Of a stretch of 64,000 nucleotides of DNA, positions 1 through 9,176 are shown piece after piece. The stretch is from DATDIC01 sp963777625 (GTDB lineage: Bacteria > Pseudomonadota > Alphaproteobacteria > Acetobacterales > Acetobacteraceae): NCBI GenBank assembly GCA_963777625.1, contig CAVZRO010000021.1, positions 248,001 through 312,000 of the forward strand, in the 5' to 3' direction. The position numbers and the translations under genes were made by a program. The notes beneath the pieces were generated by a model that was given only the letters and a program-made list of their open reading frames with translations, had not been told where the DNA came from and did no database searches. How positions within the stretch are numbered: position 1 is the first letter of the stretch; each line of letters opens with the position of its first letter.

Positions 1-403
1 TGCGCGCCTTGAACCATTCGGGACGGAAACGCAGCGACACCATCATGAAATGCACGGTGCTACCGCCGACCGCCCGGCCGCTGTTGCGTGAGCCGAGCTC
101 CAGCGGATGCCCGCCAGCAACAACTCGGTTTTCCAGCCAGAAGAGCTTGCCCTGCTCCAACTCGTCAGAGGCAAATTCCTCCAGCGGCCGGTACCAGCCG
201 CCGGCATCGAACGCCACCACGGAAAACCCGGCTTCCGCGAGCTTCGCGGCCAAGGTCCCGCCGCCGGCCCCGGTGCCGACGATGACGAAATCCACCACTT
301 CATCGTCCCGATATTGTTTCATCGGAACCCATCCGCCCGGCCGCATCACGTCGGGGGCCCGGCCGTCCTTGCCGCGCGGCTGATCGGCGACGATCTCAGG
401 CAT
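1..403 (-). CDS. GMC family oxidoreductase, N-terminal part (cut by window edge)
   Basis: This is the first ~134 residues of an FAD-dependent glucose-methanol-choline oxidoreductase, which oxidises alcohol or sugar hydroxyls. The FAD-binding Rossmann motif GTGAGGG lies at residues 43-49, followed by the acidic end of beta-2 (VVAFDAG) and the family glycine-rich stretch NSGRAVGGST near residue 115. The ATG at 403 overlaps the stop of the upstream gene by 8 nt, the same spacing as the next pair upstream, so the genes are translationally coupled. Neighbouring subunit 3 suggests a membrane-linked dehydrogenase of the gluconate/fructose dehydrogenase type. Substrate cannot be told from this part; the catalytic His/Asn region lies outside the window. 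Confidence 0.9.
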   Translation of the reverse strand, partial: MPEIVADQPRGKDGRAPDVMRPGGWVPMKQYRDDEVVDFVIVGTGAGGGTLAAKLAEAGFSVVAFDAGGWYRPLEEFASDELEQGKLFWLENRVVAGGHPLELGSRNSGRAVGGSTVHFMMVSLRFRPEWFKAR

Positions 404-1013
404 CAGCCGAGCCCGACCGATCTTCCACGGCATCCCACGGATCGTATCGGTTGAACCCCATCCGCACATAGCCGCGCGGCGAGGCCGGACCGCCGAAGCC
501 GATCTCATCCCATCCCCTGGGATTGCCGTAATAGTACGTCACCACGTCATAGAGAACCCGGCTCTTGAAGAAGGATTCGGGGCGTACGGCCGCCCAGGCG
601 GCAGCACGCACGTCGCCGTGCTGCACCATCCGCAGCACGTCGTCCTGTCGCCCGCCGGACAGTTCGACGAAACTTTGTCCGAAGCGCAGCTTCGCCTCGG
701 CGTCGATCGCCGCCAGGCCGCTTCGCCACATATGCTGCATGTCGGGCTCCCCTGCCCGCTGCATCCCGTCGGTGTCGTCTTCCGCCATCTTCTGGTCGAT
801 GAAGTTGGCGATCGGCACGCGATCGGCGCCGGACTGCGGGATGATGCGGTTGCACACTGCGGTCAGGATCGCCCATTCGTCTTCGCTGAAGAACCGGCGC
901 GGCGGCGGATGCTGCAGGCGTTTGTCGATCACCCGGCGGGTGGCGTCGTTCCACGACACCGTATCCCGCTTCGCCAGCGTGCTGTAACCGGGAAAGCGCC
1001 GGCGCTCAGTCAT
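396..1013 (-). CDS. Gluconate 2-dehydrogenase subunit 3 family protein
   Basis: A protein of 205 residues starting MTERRRFPGY. The segment FFSEDEWAILTAVCNRIIPQ near residue 40 is the hallmark of the gluconate 2-dehydrogenase subunit 3 family, small partners of FAD-dependent GMC dehydrogenases that help assembly or export. The C-terminal segment GPASPRGYVRMGFNRYDPW fits too. No twin-arginine signal is seen, unlike many relatives. The start at 1013 is preferred over a longer reading frame because it overlaps the preceding stop (1006) by 8 nt, matching the coupling to the GMC gene downstream. Confidence 0.88.
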   Translation of the reverse strand: MTERRRFPGYSTLAKRDTVSWNDATRRVIDKRLQHPPPRRFFSEDEWAILTAVCNRIIPQSGADRVPIANFIDQKMAEDDTDGMQRAGEPDMQHMWRSGLAAIDAEAKLRFGQSFVELSGGRQDDVLRMVQHGDVRAAAWAAVRPESFFKSRVLYDVVTYYYGNPRGWDEIGFGGPASPRGYVRMGFNRYDPWDAVEDRSGSADA

Positions 1014-1959
1014 TCCGTCTCTCCTGCAACAGATCGAGTGCGGCCAGTCCCGCCAGTGCAAGGCCGGTGAAGCTGGGCGGTGCCGGAATCGGCGGCCCGT
1101 TCAGGATGTTCTGGCTCCAGTTCCGCCAGCCGCCCATGTTGCGTGACACGCCATAGATGTGGAACCCGGATCCGGCAAAGCCGATCGCAGCCGTCAGCCA
1201 CAACCATGCGCGCGTGAGTCGCGGCCAGCGCGGTGGGCGCTCGCAGGCGGCTTTGGCGATCAGCCCCGCTGCAATAGGCGGAATCGTCACCGGAATGAAC
1301 ATGAACGGGTCGTGGTAGGCGCCCCGGAAATGCAGGAGCGATGCTTCCGCCACCGTACCAGCGATCCCCCCGGCCGCCAGCACAGCCAGAGTACGGCCCG
1401 CCGGCAGGTCAAACGGTTTTAATCGCCCTCGCGACAAATCCCGCACATGCTCGGCCGTGACCCCCATCACCCCGGCGAGAATCAGCGCGTAGGGCGCGCC
1501 AAGCGGTGCACTGTAGAACAGGTTGGCCCAGGAAAACCCGCCTTCCCGCTTGGTAACATTGTACAAATGGAAACCACCGCCGGCCAGGCCGATGCAGGCC
1601 GATGCGGCGGCAATCGCATGCCGCAGCCGATGCCCGGCAGGCGTCTCGTCATGTGCCCCGTGCAGGCTGCTGCCCAGCGTCAGCGCCGAGGACAGGATCG
1701 GCAGCAGCATCACTTTATTGAAGAACATGCCTCGATAATGTTCGATGGAACTGTCCGCCAGCACCGACAGAGCCAGCAGCGCTGAACTGTTGCTGAGCCG
1801 CTTTGCGGCGCGGACGGTCGTCGCCTTGCGTGGCGCGGGCGTGGGCGTCGGGGCCAGCGCACGGCGGCCCAGCGTCCCGAGAACCCCGACGGAGACCGCC
1901 GCAAGCAGCCCAAGCCCGACGCCCTCCAGCGTGGTTCTTTCCCGGTCAATCGTCCGCAT
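1006..1959 (-). CDS. Multispanning membrane protein of the GMC dehydrogenase block
   Basis: A 317-residue polytopic membrane protein with about seven or eight hydrophobic helices, the first near residues 12-30 and others around LIGLAGGGFHLYN-like and GAPYALILAGVMG segments. It has a Pro/Thr-rich linker after the first helix. Two similar HLYNV/HIYGV motifs in the two halves (GGGFHLYNVTKREGG and GSGFHIYGVSRNMGG) suggest an internal duplication. It overlaps the genes on both sides (14 nt upstream, 8 nt downstream), so it is probably a dedicated partner of the dehydrogenase, perhaps an anchor or electron-transfer component. I do not recognise a named family, and function is inferred from position only. 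Confidence 0.72.
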   Translation of the reverse strand: MRTIDRERTTLEGVGLGLLAAVSVGVLGTLGRRALAPTPTPAPRKATTVRAAKRLSNSSALLALSVLADSSIEHYRGMFFNKVMLLPILSSALTLGSSLHGAHDETPAGHRLRHAIAAASACIGLAGGGFHLYNVTKREGGFSWANLFYSAPLGAPYALILAGVMGVTAEHVRDLSRGRLKPFDLPAGRTLAVLAAGGIAGTVAEASLLHFRGAYHDPFMFIPVTIPPIAAGLIAKAACERPPRWPRLTRAWLWLTAAIGFAGSGFHIYGVSRNMGGWRNWSQNILNGPPIPAPPSFTGLALAGLAALDLLQERRND

Positions 1960-3046
1960 ATCGCTCGGCGTCCTTCCTCTTCAGCGCGATGCCGAGCCCC
2001 GCACGCGAGAGATCCGGTTCGATCATGCCGTTCCGCGGCTCCGGCGCGCCATCGAACAGCATGTGCTCGATCCGGACGTGATCATGGAACCACTCCAGGT
2101 GCCTCAGCCGCGGAACGGCGCACGCCGCGTGCAGATGCGCCGACGGGGCGCAGTGCCCGGACAGATCGAGATGATACGCATCGGTCAGCGTACCCGCCGA
2201 CAGGAATCCGGTGATGCCGCCGCAGCGCGTCGCATCGGCCTGCATCACATCAACACAATCGGCCGCCAACATCGCGCGCATATCATCGAGCACGTAGTGA
2301 TATTCGCCGGCCGCGACTTCGATGGGCGGCCGCATTTGCACGCGCAACAACCTCAACCCGGACAGGTCGTCGCTTGACACCGGCTCTTCGAACCATCGCA
2401 CATCGAGCGCCTGCACATCATCGGCAAACCCCAACGCCTCCTTTACCGTGAACGCCCCGTTGGCATCGACAAAAAGTCCGGCATCCCCGATCGCCGCGCG
2501 CGCGGCTTTGACCCGCTCCCGATCGCGCTGTGCGTCGCGTCCAATTTTCATCTTCACCCACCGGCAGCCATCCCGCGCCACCCAGCCGCCGAGCTGCTCC
2601 GCAAGCCGCGCATCCGTGTAATTGGTGAAACCGCCGCTGCCATAGATCGGCACCTGCGCACGTGCCGCACCCAGCAACCGAACCAGCGGCAGATCGAGCA
2701 GCTTTGCCTTCAGATCCCACAGCGCGATGTCCACCGCGGAGATCGCCGTGGCGGCCAGCCCACGCCCCCCGAGGTTACGAATCTCGCGCCGCAGAATGGC
2801 CGTGCAGCCGGCTATGTCGAACGCGTCCCTGCCGGCGATCGACCGCGCCAATGTGCCGGCTATCAGCGCGGCATTGGTCTTCGCCGCATAGGTATAGCCA
2901 ATGCCCTCATGGCCACCCGCCTCGATGTTGACGACCACCAGGGTCGTCTTGTCCCAGTCCAGCGTGCCGTCCTGCTCCGGCTGATCGGTCGGAACCGTGT
3001 ACGCGCGTGCTCGCACGGCTCCGATCGGTGCGACAGGCCGGGTCAC
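1946..3046 (-). CDS. Mandelate racemase/muconate lactonizing enzyme family protein
   Basis: An enolase-superfamily enzyme of 366 residues that would abstract an alpha-proton from a carboxylate, here probably an aldonic or sugar acid dehydratase or racemase. The barrel carries the KMKIG lysine motif, then the metal-ligand series VDANGAF (Asp), FEEP (Glu) and AAGEY (Glu), and later a QAD and a His in LSGHC. The start is GTG at 3046, 6 nt after the corrected stop of the ThDP enzyme gene. Position next to a GMC dehydrogenase and a pyruvate-oxidase-like enzyme fits a sugar-acid catabolic operon. Exact substrate unknown. Confidence 0.9.
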   Translation of the reverse strand: MTRPVAPIGAVRARAYTVPTDQPEQDGTLDWDKTTLVVVNIEAGGHEGIGYTYAAKTNAALIAGTLARSIAGRDAFDIAGCTAILRREIRNLGGRGLAATAISAVDIALWDLKAKLLDLPLVRLLGAARAQVPIYGSGGFTNYTDARLAEQLGGWVARDGCRWVKMKIGRDAQRDRERVKAARAAIGDAGLFVDANGAFTVKEALGFADDVQALDVRWFEEPVSSDDLSGLRLLRVQMRPPIEVAAGEYHYVLDDMRAMLAADCVDVMQADATRCGGITGFLSAGTLTDAYHLDLSGHCAPSAHLHAACAVPRLRHLEWFHDHVRIEHMLFDGAPEPRNGMIEPDLSRAGLGIALKRKDAERYADD

Positions 3047-3052
3047 GCCCGC

Positions 3053-4838
3053 TCATCCGCCGCCGGGCAGATAGGTAGCGGCAAGCTCTTTGACGGTGCC
3101 TCTTAGTGTGGCGCCAAACTCCGGATCCTGCGGCAGCGAACTGGCGAACCCCTTGGCATCCTTCATGGTGATGTGCGGGCGGCAGCGGCGGCACGTTCGG
3201 GTCGCAGTAGAACTCAAGCACCACCGGCCGATCCGCCGCCAGCGCCTCGTCCCAGGAACTGGCCACCTTATCCGCATTGTCGCAGAAGATTCCCTTCAGC
3301 CCGATCAGCTCGGCGTAGCGCGCGTAAGAGACGTCCGGGATGCTTTGCGTCGCCTCGAATTTCGGATCGCCCGCCTGCACGCGCATCTCCCACGTGACCT
3401 GGTTCAGGTCGCGGTTGTTCATCACCATAACGATGAAGTGCGGGTTGCTCCACTGCTTGCAGTATTTCGCGACGGTGATCAGCTCGTTCATGCCGTTCAT
3501 CTGCATCGCACCGTCGCCCACCAATGCGATCACCGGGCGATCCGGATGCGCGAATTTGGCGGCGATCGCATACGGCACGCCGGCGCCCATGCTGGCGAGT
3601 CCGCCCGAGAGCGACCCCATCATGCCGCGCCGCATCTTCAGGTCGCGCGCATACCAATTGGCGCCCGAGCCGGAGTCACTGGTCAGGATCGCACGCTCAG
3701 GAATCTTGGGCGAGAATTCATGGAAGATCCGCTGCGGATTGATCGGGTCGGCGGAAGTCATTGCGCGGGATTTCAGCACGTCCCACCACTCACCCACATC
3801 CTTCTCGATCTTCTTGCGCCAGGATCGATCCTGCTGGCGATCAAGCATCGGCAACAGCGCACGCAGGGTTTGCTTCGAGTCACCCAGCAGGCACACCTCC
3901 ATCGGGAAGCGCACGCTGAGCATCGTTGCCTCGATGTCGATCTGCACACCGCGCGCCGCACCCTCCTTCGGCAGGAACTCGGAGTAAGGGAAGCCCGAGC
4001 CGACCATGAACAGCGTGTCGCAACCTTGCATCATGTCCCAGCTCGGCTTCGTGCCAAGGAAGCCAATGGAGCCCGTCACGTACGGAAGATCGTCGGGGAC
4101 CGCGGCCTTCCCAAGCAGTGCCTTGGCGACGCCCGCGCCCAGTTTCTCGGCGACCTCGATCACCTCGTCGGTGCAGTGCAACGTGCCCGCACCAACCAGC
4201 ATCGCGATCTTCTTACCGGCATTGAGTACCTCGGCCGCGCGGCGAAGCTCCGTCTCTGAGGGCGTGAGATGTGGCGTCGGCGCACCGATACCGGTATGGA
4301 TGGCGCCGTGCAGGGCGTGTGGCGGCTCCTCATATTTCATCTCCTGCACATCCTTCGGCAGGATAATGCAGGTCACCCGGCGATCGCACAGCGCGATCCG
4401 GATGGCGCGATCGACCAGATGTCGGATTTGCGCCGATTCTGCCTGTTGGACGAACGCGCCGGCCACATCGCTGAACAGCGCTTCGAGGTCCACCTCCTGC
4501 TGGAAATCTCCGCCCATGGAGAATCGACCTACCTGGCCGACGATCGCCAGCACGGGCTGGTGGTCCAGCCGCGCGTCGTACAGCCCGTTCAGCAGATGGA
4601 TCGCTCCGGGACCGGAGGTTGCCATGCAGACGCCGAGCTCGCCGGTGAACTTGGCGTGGGCGGAGGCCATGAAAGCGGCCATCTCCTCGTGCCGGACCTG
4701 CACGTAGTCGAATTTGTTAATGGTGCGGGCCAGCGCGCCGACCAGGTGGTTGATGCCGTCGCCAGGGTAGCCGAACACACGACGTACACCCCACTCACTG
4801 AGCCGCTGCCAGAAGAAGTCGCTCACCGTGATGGCCAT
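3053..4838 (-). CDS. ThDP-dependent enzyme, pyruvate oxidase/acetolactate synthase type (C-terminal frameshift)
   Basis: This enzyme of about 595 residues has the three-domain ThDP layout. The N-terminal domain has FGYPGDGINHL and the activating Glu in RHEEMAAF. After a central domain comes the C-terminal cofactor motif starting VGDGAMQMNG and ending NN, with NNRDLNQVTWEMR as in PoxB-like proteins. The ATG at 4838 has a purine-rich site (AAAGGG) upstream. A GGG at 3177-3179 holds one extra base compared with the expected frame; removing it restores the C-terminus ending in ATYLPGGG with a stop at 3053, just before the next gene. As read, translation runs on into the neighbouring gene to 2907. 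Most likely it decarboxylates a 2-oxo acid such as pyruvate. Confidence 0.85.
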
Positions 4839-5118
4839 AGGTGCGCCCTTTCGAGTGCCGGGGATGATCAGGGACACCCGGCTAACGCCGTGCATGTGGA
4901 TCCGTTGCGTTGCACCTATGGAAATCTCGTCTGCGGCTGCACATTCCCGGCGCGAACACACGGATTTGTACCATTCGCGCCGAACGGCGTGAGCATGTCA
5001 CTGCTTATCGCTTCGTGCCGTGTGGCCCACAGGCGCGCGGTTTCGGCGACGCGACCCCGATTCCGCCTGCGATCCTGCCACCCTCCCGCTGGGGCACAGC
5101 AACAAGGAGCAATTCACG

Positions 5119-5613
5119 ATGAAGAGCATGAACGACCTGCTGCTGACATTCCTGCAAGACATTTACTACGCCGAACGCCAGATCCTGAAAGCCCTGCCGA
5201 AAATGGCCAAGGCCGCCGAAAGCGAAGAGCTGGCCAAGGCGCTGATGCAGCACCGCGAAGAGACCCAGGGGCATGTGGAACGGCTGCAGCATGTGTTCGA
5301 AGAAATCGGCAAGCGCGCTCGCGGCCAGACCTGCGAAGCCCTGAACGGCATCGTGGAGGAAGGCGACGAGATGGTGGAGGAATTCGAGAAAGGCCCGGTC
5401 CGCGATGCCGGCATTCTCGCCAATGCCCAGGCCGTCGAACATTACGAGATGGCCCGCTATGGCACGATCATCGCCTGGGCCAAGGCGTGCGGCTTGAAAG
5501 AGTCGGTGAAGCTTTTGGAAGAGACTCTGGCCGAGGAGAAAAAGGCCGACTCACTGCTCAACCAGATCGCCACCGGCTCCCTGAACAAGAGGGCCACGCA
5601 GAAGGCCGCCTGA
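5119..5613 (+). CDS. YciE/DUF892-type ferritin-like protein
   Basis: A 164-residue all-helical protein of the YciE/YciF (DUF892) ferritin-like group, usually stress-induced and possibly binding a di-metal centre. Helix motifs such as DIYYAERQILKALPKMAKAA, then QHREETQGHVERL and VEHYEMARYG, carry the Glu/His pattern of the four-helix bundle. ATG at 5119 is preceded by AAGGAG at 5104-5109. It lies 74 nt upstream of another small stress-type gene (DUF6496) and divergent from the ThDP enzyme, so the pair probably forms a stress operon. Confidence 0.9.
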   Translation: MKSMNDLLLTFLQDIYYAERQILKALPKMAKAAESEELAKALMQHREETQGHVERLQHVFEEIGKRARGQTCEALNGIVEEGDEMVEEFEKGPVRDAGILANAQAVEHYEMARYGTIIAWAKACGLKESVKLLEETLAEEKKADSLLNQIATGSLNKRATQKAA

Positions 5614-5687
5614 TTACCGCTGCGCCCTGCCACCGGCACTTTCGTCGCCTGGCAGGGCGCGTACCCGCTCGAAAAGGACAATCCAGC

Positions 5688-6110
5688 ATGCCCAGACACC
5701 AGACCCCGGAGCAGCAGGCGACCGTGCGCCGGGTAATGCATGAGTTCAAGCATGGCGAGCTGCCCAGCAGCCGCGGGGGTAAAGTGAAGAACCCCAGGCA
5801 GGCGATCGCCATCGCACTGTCCGAAGCGGGGACGTCGAACCAGCAATCATCGGGGCAGAACCGCAAGCAGTTGCGGCGGTCGAAGCAGAAGGAACGCTCC
5901 GGTCGTACCGCCCAGGCCGAGAAAGAAGGCCGGACAGCGGCTGGGCGCACCTTGAGCGCCACGAAACGGAGCACCCGAAAGCAGTCTGCCAGTTCGCGGC
6001 GCCCGCGTGAAAAAACCAAGGCCCAGCTTTACAAGGATGCCGCTCGTCAGGGCGTCCGCGGTCGTTCACGCATGAACAAGGCGGAGCTACAGCGGGCGTT
6101 ACGCCAATAA
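5688..6110 (+). CDS. Small basic DUF6496-type protein
   Basis: A very basic protein of 140 residues. The N-terminal 45 residues, ending RQAIAIALSEAG, match the DUF6496 pattern. A Lys/Arg/Ser-rich linker follows, then a C-terminal Rho_N/SAP-like helical segment (KAQLYKDAARQG then RSRMNKAELQRAL) that may bind nucleic acid. The ATG at 5688 has an AAAAGGA site 10 nt upstream. The 3' end of this gene is duplicated as a relic at 14134-14204. Function unknown; a DNA-associated stress protein is a guess. Confidence 0.8.
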   Translation: MPRHQTPEQQATVRRVMHEFKHGELPSSRGGKVKNPRQAIAIALSEAGTSNQQSSGQNRKQLRRSKQKERSGRTAQAEKEGRTAAGRTLSATKRSTRKQSASSRRPREKTKAQLYKDAARQGVRGRSRMNKAELQRALRQ

Positions 6111-6393
6111 TCTAGTCGCTCCATGCAGATTGCCGGCTGAGAGCGAGGTATGTTCAAGAATTCGTCGGCGGGTACGGAGGAAATCCTTTCCGGCCAAGGG
6201 TGGGTGCGCGCCAATGCCAGTACGCTAGACTAACTCTGTGCAGCCCGTTCAGCTCTAACGAGAAAGGTGACGTTACAGCCAGCTGCCTGCAACAGTCGTC
6301 CCCCCAAGCATCCACCTACTGCGCCTGCCCCACGATGAGTATGCGCATTCTAGCGCTCCTTGCAGTTATCTGTGGCACCTGACGGAAAACAAT
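6111..6393. other. Intergenic stretch at the left edge of the lower-GC segment
   Basis: Between the convergent DUF6496 and MFS genes. No convincing gene, tRNA or hairpin terminator is visible. Composition changes here toward lower GC, and it is one boundary of the acquired segment. Confidence 0.5.
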
Positions 6394-7641
6394 CTAAGTA
6401 AACTCCCTGGTTGGTTCTCGGGTACAGCCTATTATGAGTGTTGCTCCAGCGACGAGTTCGATAGAAGCAGCTATTAAGAATGGAACCTCATAGCCTCGAC
6501 ACCACACGCTGAGGACTCCAAAGATCACAGGGCCAAAAGCAAAGAGAGCTTGACTCCCGGCAGTGACTAATGCAACGACGCGTCGCACATCCGATGGAGG
6601 AAATTCCTTTTGTGCAATTAATGGCGCAAGCAGCAGCAGATTTCCCATACCGAACCCGAACATTACGCAACCGCAGAGTAACACCGACGCATTCGTGCCG
6701 ATTGCAAGGCACGTCATCCCAAGTGCTTTCAGAGCGAAATTGCCCAAGCCTACCAAACGTCGATCGGCGTTACCCATGAAGGTACCAAGTGCCAGCCTGC
6801 TGATAATCGCGCAGGCGGTGACGAGGCTAACTGCCGCCGCCGCCTCTTGTAGCCCAAAAACTTCTCTTAGTCGTGCGACGAGATGAATAACCACCGCCAC
6901 TTGCGCGAATAGACCAAGTGCGAAGGCTGTCGAGAGCGTTATAAAGCGCCGGTCATGCAAGAGTGACCTGAGAGGGATCGTCGGGCGTAGAGGCTTTGCA
7001 GGTGCCTTGGGCGTGACCGCTCTGCAATCTCCATCAGGCGCCAATCCCGACGTATCCGGCGTCGCAAAGAGATGTGAGCCAGTCAGTGGCCACAGCACCA
7101 GGAGCATAGTGCCACTGACCAAGGCAGTTGCCGGCACGAGGCCAAGTTTCGCGATCAAGAAAACCCATAGGGGCGTAAAGATTACGCCTCCAGCGCTGCT
7201 GCCGTTGAGCGCGAGGCTCAGCGCGATCGGGCGGCGTCGTACGAACCACGGAGAGATGATTGCATTGATAGCTGCCCCGCTCGTGGCAGCCCACCCGATA
7301 CCGGTCAAGAAAGCCGCACCGAACATCTGCCACGGTGCTGTGGCGAGTGACCAGCACAGAATGCCAACACAAGAAGCAAGGACTCCAACACGTGTAACCC
7401 AACCGGTTCCAAATCGATGATGCGCTTCATCAAGATAAGCGACTGCTGCGGCGCTTAAAACGAAATGGGTCGTGATTGCTGCCGAGATTATCGAGATAGA
7501 CCATCCGTGGAGGTTGTGTAATTCATCAAGAAATACGGAAAGGCCATAAAACCCCACACCCCATGTAAAGGTGGCAACGACAAAAGCAGTGAAGACGACC
7601 TTCCACCCGAAAAAAACCATATGAGGTACCAGGCGATTCAT
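6394..7641 (-). CDS. MFS transporter
   Basis: A 415-residue major facilitator with about 12 hydrophobic helices. It resembles the monocarboxylate/oxalate-type branch: conserved start FFGWKVVFTAF, and a large central loop near residue 200 containing DGDCRAVTPKAPAKP. The substrate is not identifiable. Its ATG at 7641 overlaps the GNAT stop (TGATG), so both genes are co-transcribed. Codon use and GC are clearly lower than in flanking core genes, which fits acquisition by transfer together with the GNAT and Ada-like genes. Confidence 0.85.
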   Translation of the reverse strand: MNRLVPHMVFFGWKVVFTAFVVATFTWGVGFYGLSVFLDELHNLHGWSISIISAAITTHFVLSAAAVAYLDEAHHRFGTGWVTRVGVLASCVGILCWSLATAPWQMFGAAFLTGIGWAATSGAAINAIISPWFVRRRPIALSLALNGSSAGGVIFTPLWVFLIAKLGLVPATALVSGTMLLVLWPLTGSHLFATPDTSGLAPDGDCRAVTPKAPAKPLRPTIPLRSLLHDRRFITLSTAFALGLFAQVAVVIHLVARLREVFGLQEAAAAVSLVTACAIISRLALGTFMGNADRRLVGLGNFALKALGMTCLAIGTNASVLLCGCVMFGFGMGNLLLLAPLIAQKEFPPSDVRRVVALVTAGSQALFAFGPVIFGVLSVWCRGYEVPFLIAASIELVAGATLIIGCTREPTREFT

Positions 7642-8333
7642 CAGGGCTTCCTCGCAATAGGACGCCGCCAGATCACCCATAAGCGAGCGCGCTCGCGAAA
7701 ACCTAAACGCTCATACAAACCGCTTGCAGGATTGTCGGGAAAAACGTGCAAGAACGGGGTCTCCCCGCGCAAAAGAGCATGTCGAGCTAAATGCAACAGG
7801 ATTGCGGTGCCCAAGCCACGTCCGCGAGCGTCTGGATGCACGCAGATTGCACTTACTTCGACGAAATCTGATAGATGAAAGCGTTCACCCCCCATAGCCA
7901 GCAATTGGCCATTCTTGCGTAGGCCAACGTGCCGACCCAGCTCGAATGTCCGAGAACCGAAAGGGCCGGGCTTGGCAATCTCGACAAGTCGCAGCATCGC
8001 CTCAACGTCGGAAGCCTCAAGGCTGACGAGATCGTTGCACGTGGACGTGCGCGTCCGGGCGGCGTCGTGCATCACCATCTGGAGGATTGGCCGGCTACTT
8101 AGTGTCTCCCAACCTACAGGTGATAATTCCTCCTGGGGGCGAAACAAGCGCACCTCTAAGCCGGGGGATAGGTGTGCAGCGAGATCGCGATATGCTTGGG
8201 CACTAGGTTCGGCGATGGCTGAAAATGGGGCCATCTCGCGAGGATAGTGACGAGCAAGGCCGTGACCGATCGCCAGGTCGGAGTGTGGTCCGACAAGCGC
8301 GTGCCATACTGGATTGTCTAGTTCGTGGTGCAT
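7641..8333 (-). CDS. GNAT family N-acetyltransferase
   Basis: This 230-residue protein has a C-terminal GNAT domain of the FR47 type. The acetyl-CoA pyrophosphate loop is visible in HPDARGRGLGTAILLHLARH (Q/RxxGxG/A-like RGRGLG), followed by NPASGLYERLGFRERA, the typical beta-5/alpha-4 pair. The N-terminal half is a less conserved GNAT-like fold. The ATG at 8333 is divergent from the Ada-like gene at 8437 across about 100 bp. Translationally coupled to the MFS gene, it may modify the compound that the transporter exports; that link is inference. Confidence 0.88.
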   Translation of the reverse strand: MHHELDNPVWHALVGPHSDLAIGHGLARHYPREMAPFSAIAEPSAQAYRDLAAHLSPGLEVRLFRPQEELSPVGWETLSSRPILQMVMHDAARTRTSTCNDLVSLEASDVEAMLRLVEIAKPGPFGSRTFELGRHVGLRKNGQLLAMGGERFHLSDFVEVSAICVHPDARGRGLGTAILLHLARHALLRGETPFLHVFPDNPASGLYERLGFRERARLWVIWRRPIARKP

Positions 8334-8436
8334 ACTCGTTCGCCTTGTCCCAACGCCCTATATCTAATCGGCCTGGCTAGGCGGCGCTCGCCGGAATCGA
8401 ACTCCATCGCCGGAGGCCAACGAGAGAGGATTGCCC

Positions 8437-9141
8437 ATGCTGGATGTCATGGAGTGTGAGCGCGCACGAGTTACCCGCAATCCGGCCTACGACGGACGGT
8501 TCTTTAGCGGTGTTCGGACAACGCGAATCTACTGCCGACCCGTCTGCCCCGTCCGACCGGCAAGGGAGTGCAATGTAAGCTTCTATCCTTCCGCTGCGGC
8601 TGCGGAAGCAGCAGGATTTCGACCATGCCTTCGCTGCCGACCAGAAACAGCGCCATTTTGTCCAGCGTGGAATGGTTCACGAACGACGGTCCAGCGTGCG
8701 CTGCGCCTAATTGAAGGCGGCGTCCTTGACACGGAAGACGCTTCCGTGGAGTGCCTCGCGGAACGTCTTGGTATCGGCTCTCGACATCTCGCTCAACTCT
8801 TTGCTCGTCTTCTTGGCGCCAGTCCAATTCAAGTGGCGCGCACGACGCGAGTGCAACGAGCAAAGCGGCTACTTGATACCACAGACCTTCCGATTGCTGA
8901 CATTGCTGAGCTAGCAGGGTTCGGGAGCTTACGTCGGTTCAATGCCGTGTTCGCTGAAGTGTACCGCAAGTCGCCGACCGAGATTCGGAAGATGCGAAGA
9001 TCCCGTAACACCACCGCCGAGGCCGAACCAGTCGCCGACCGCGCCGTAGAGTATCGACGCCATCGCATCGTCAGTGATTGTGACGGTGCGGGAGAAGCTA
9101 AAAGCGTGGGCGGAAGCCCCCGCCTGATTCAGTCAGTCTGA
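8437..9141 (+). CDS. Ada-type Zn domain plus AraC HTH protein, without catalytic repair domain
   Basis: A 234-residue protein. Residues 15-75 form an Ada metal-binding domain with Cys33, Cys37, Cys64 and Cys67 (RIYCRPVC and RPCLRC). In Ada the first Cys accepts methyl groups from DNA phosphotriesters. Residues ~85-185 form an AraC-type double HTH ending IAELAGFGSLRRFNAVFAEV. Ada-AlkA relatives continue with a glycosylase of about 300 residues and E. coli Ada with an O6-methyltransferase; here the frame runs into unrelated sequence after residue ~190 and stops. It may be a stand-alone regulator or a truncated Ada/AlkA. The ATG at 8437 has an AGGA site 7 nt upstream, better than the TTG at 8431. 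Confidence 0.88.
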   Translation: MLDVMECERARVTRNPAYDGRFFSGVRTTRIYCRPVCPVRPARECNVSFYPSAAAAEAAGFRPCLRCRPETAPFCPAWNGSRTTVQRALRLIEGGVLDTEDASVECLAERLGIGSRHLAQLFARLLGASPIQVARTTRVQRAKRLLDTTDLPIADIAELAGFGSLRRFNAVFAEVYRKSPTEIRKMRRSRNTTAEAEPVADRAVEYRRHRIVSDCDGAGEAKSVGGSPRLIQSV

Positions 9142-9176
9142 ATGTGCTCTAACCGCGCGGCGCCCGGCCGCCCGGA

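Noticed and set aside
4269..5687. Long N-terminal extension of the DUF6496 frame
   Set aside because: It crosses the ThDP gene antisense and the ferritin-like gene in another frame; the ATG at 5688 has its own ribosome site.
6200..6382. 60-codon frame between DUF6496 and MFS
   Set aside because: No ribosome site, Cys/Ser-rich random composition, no family.
8376..8412. tRNA-like T-arm (GGAGTTCGATTCC on the minus strand)
   Set aside because: No matching acceptor, D or anticodon arms are found within 90 nt.
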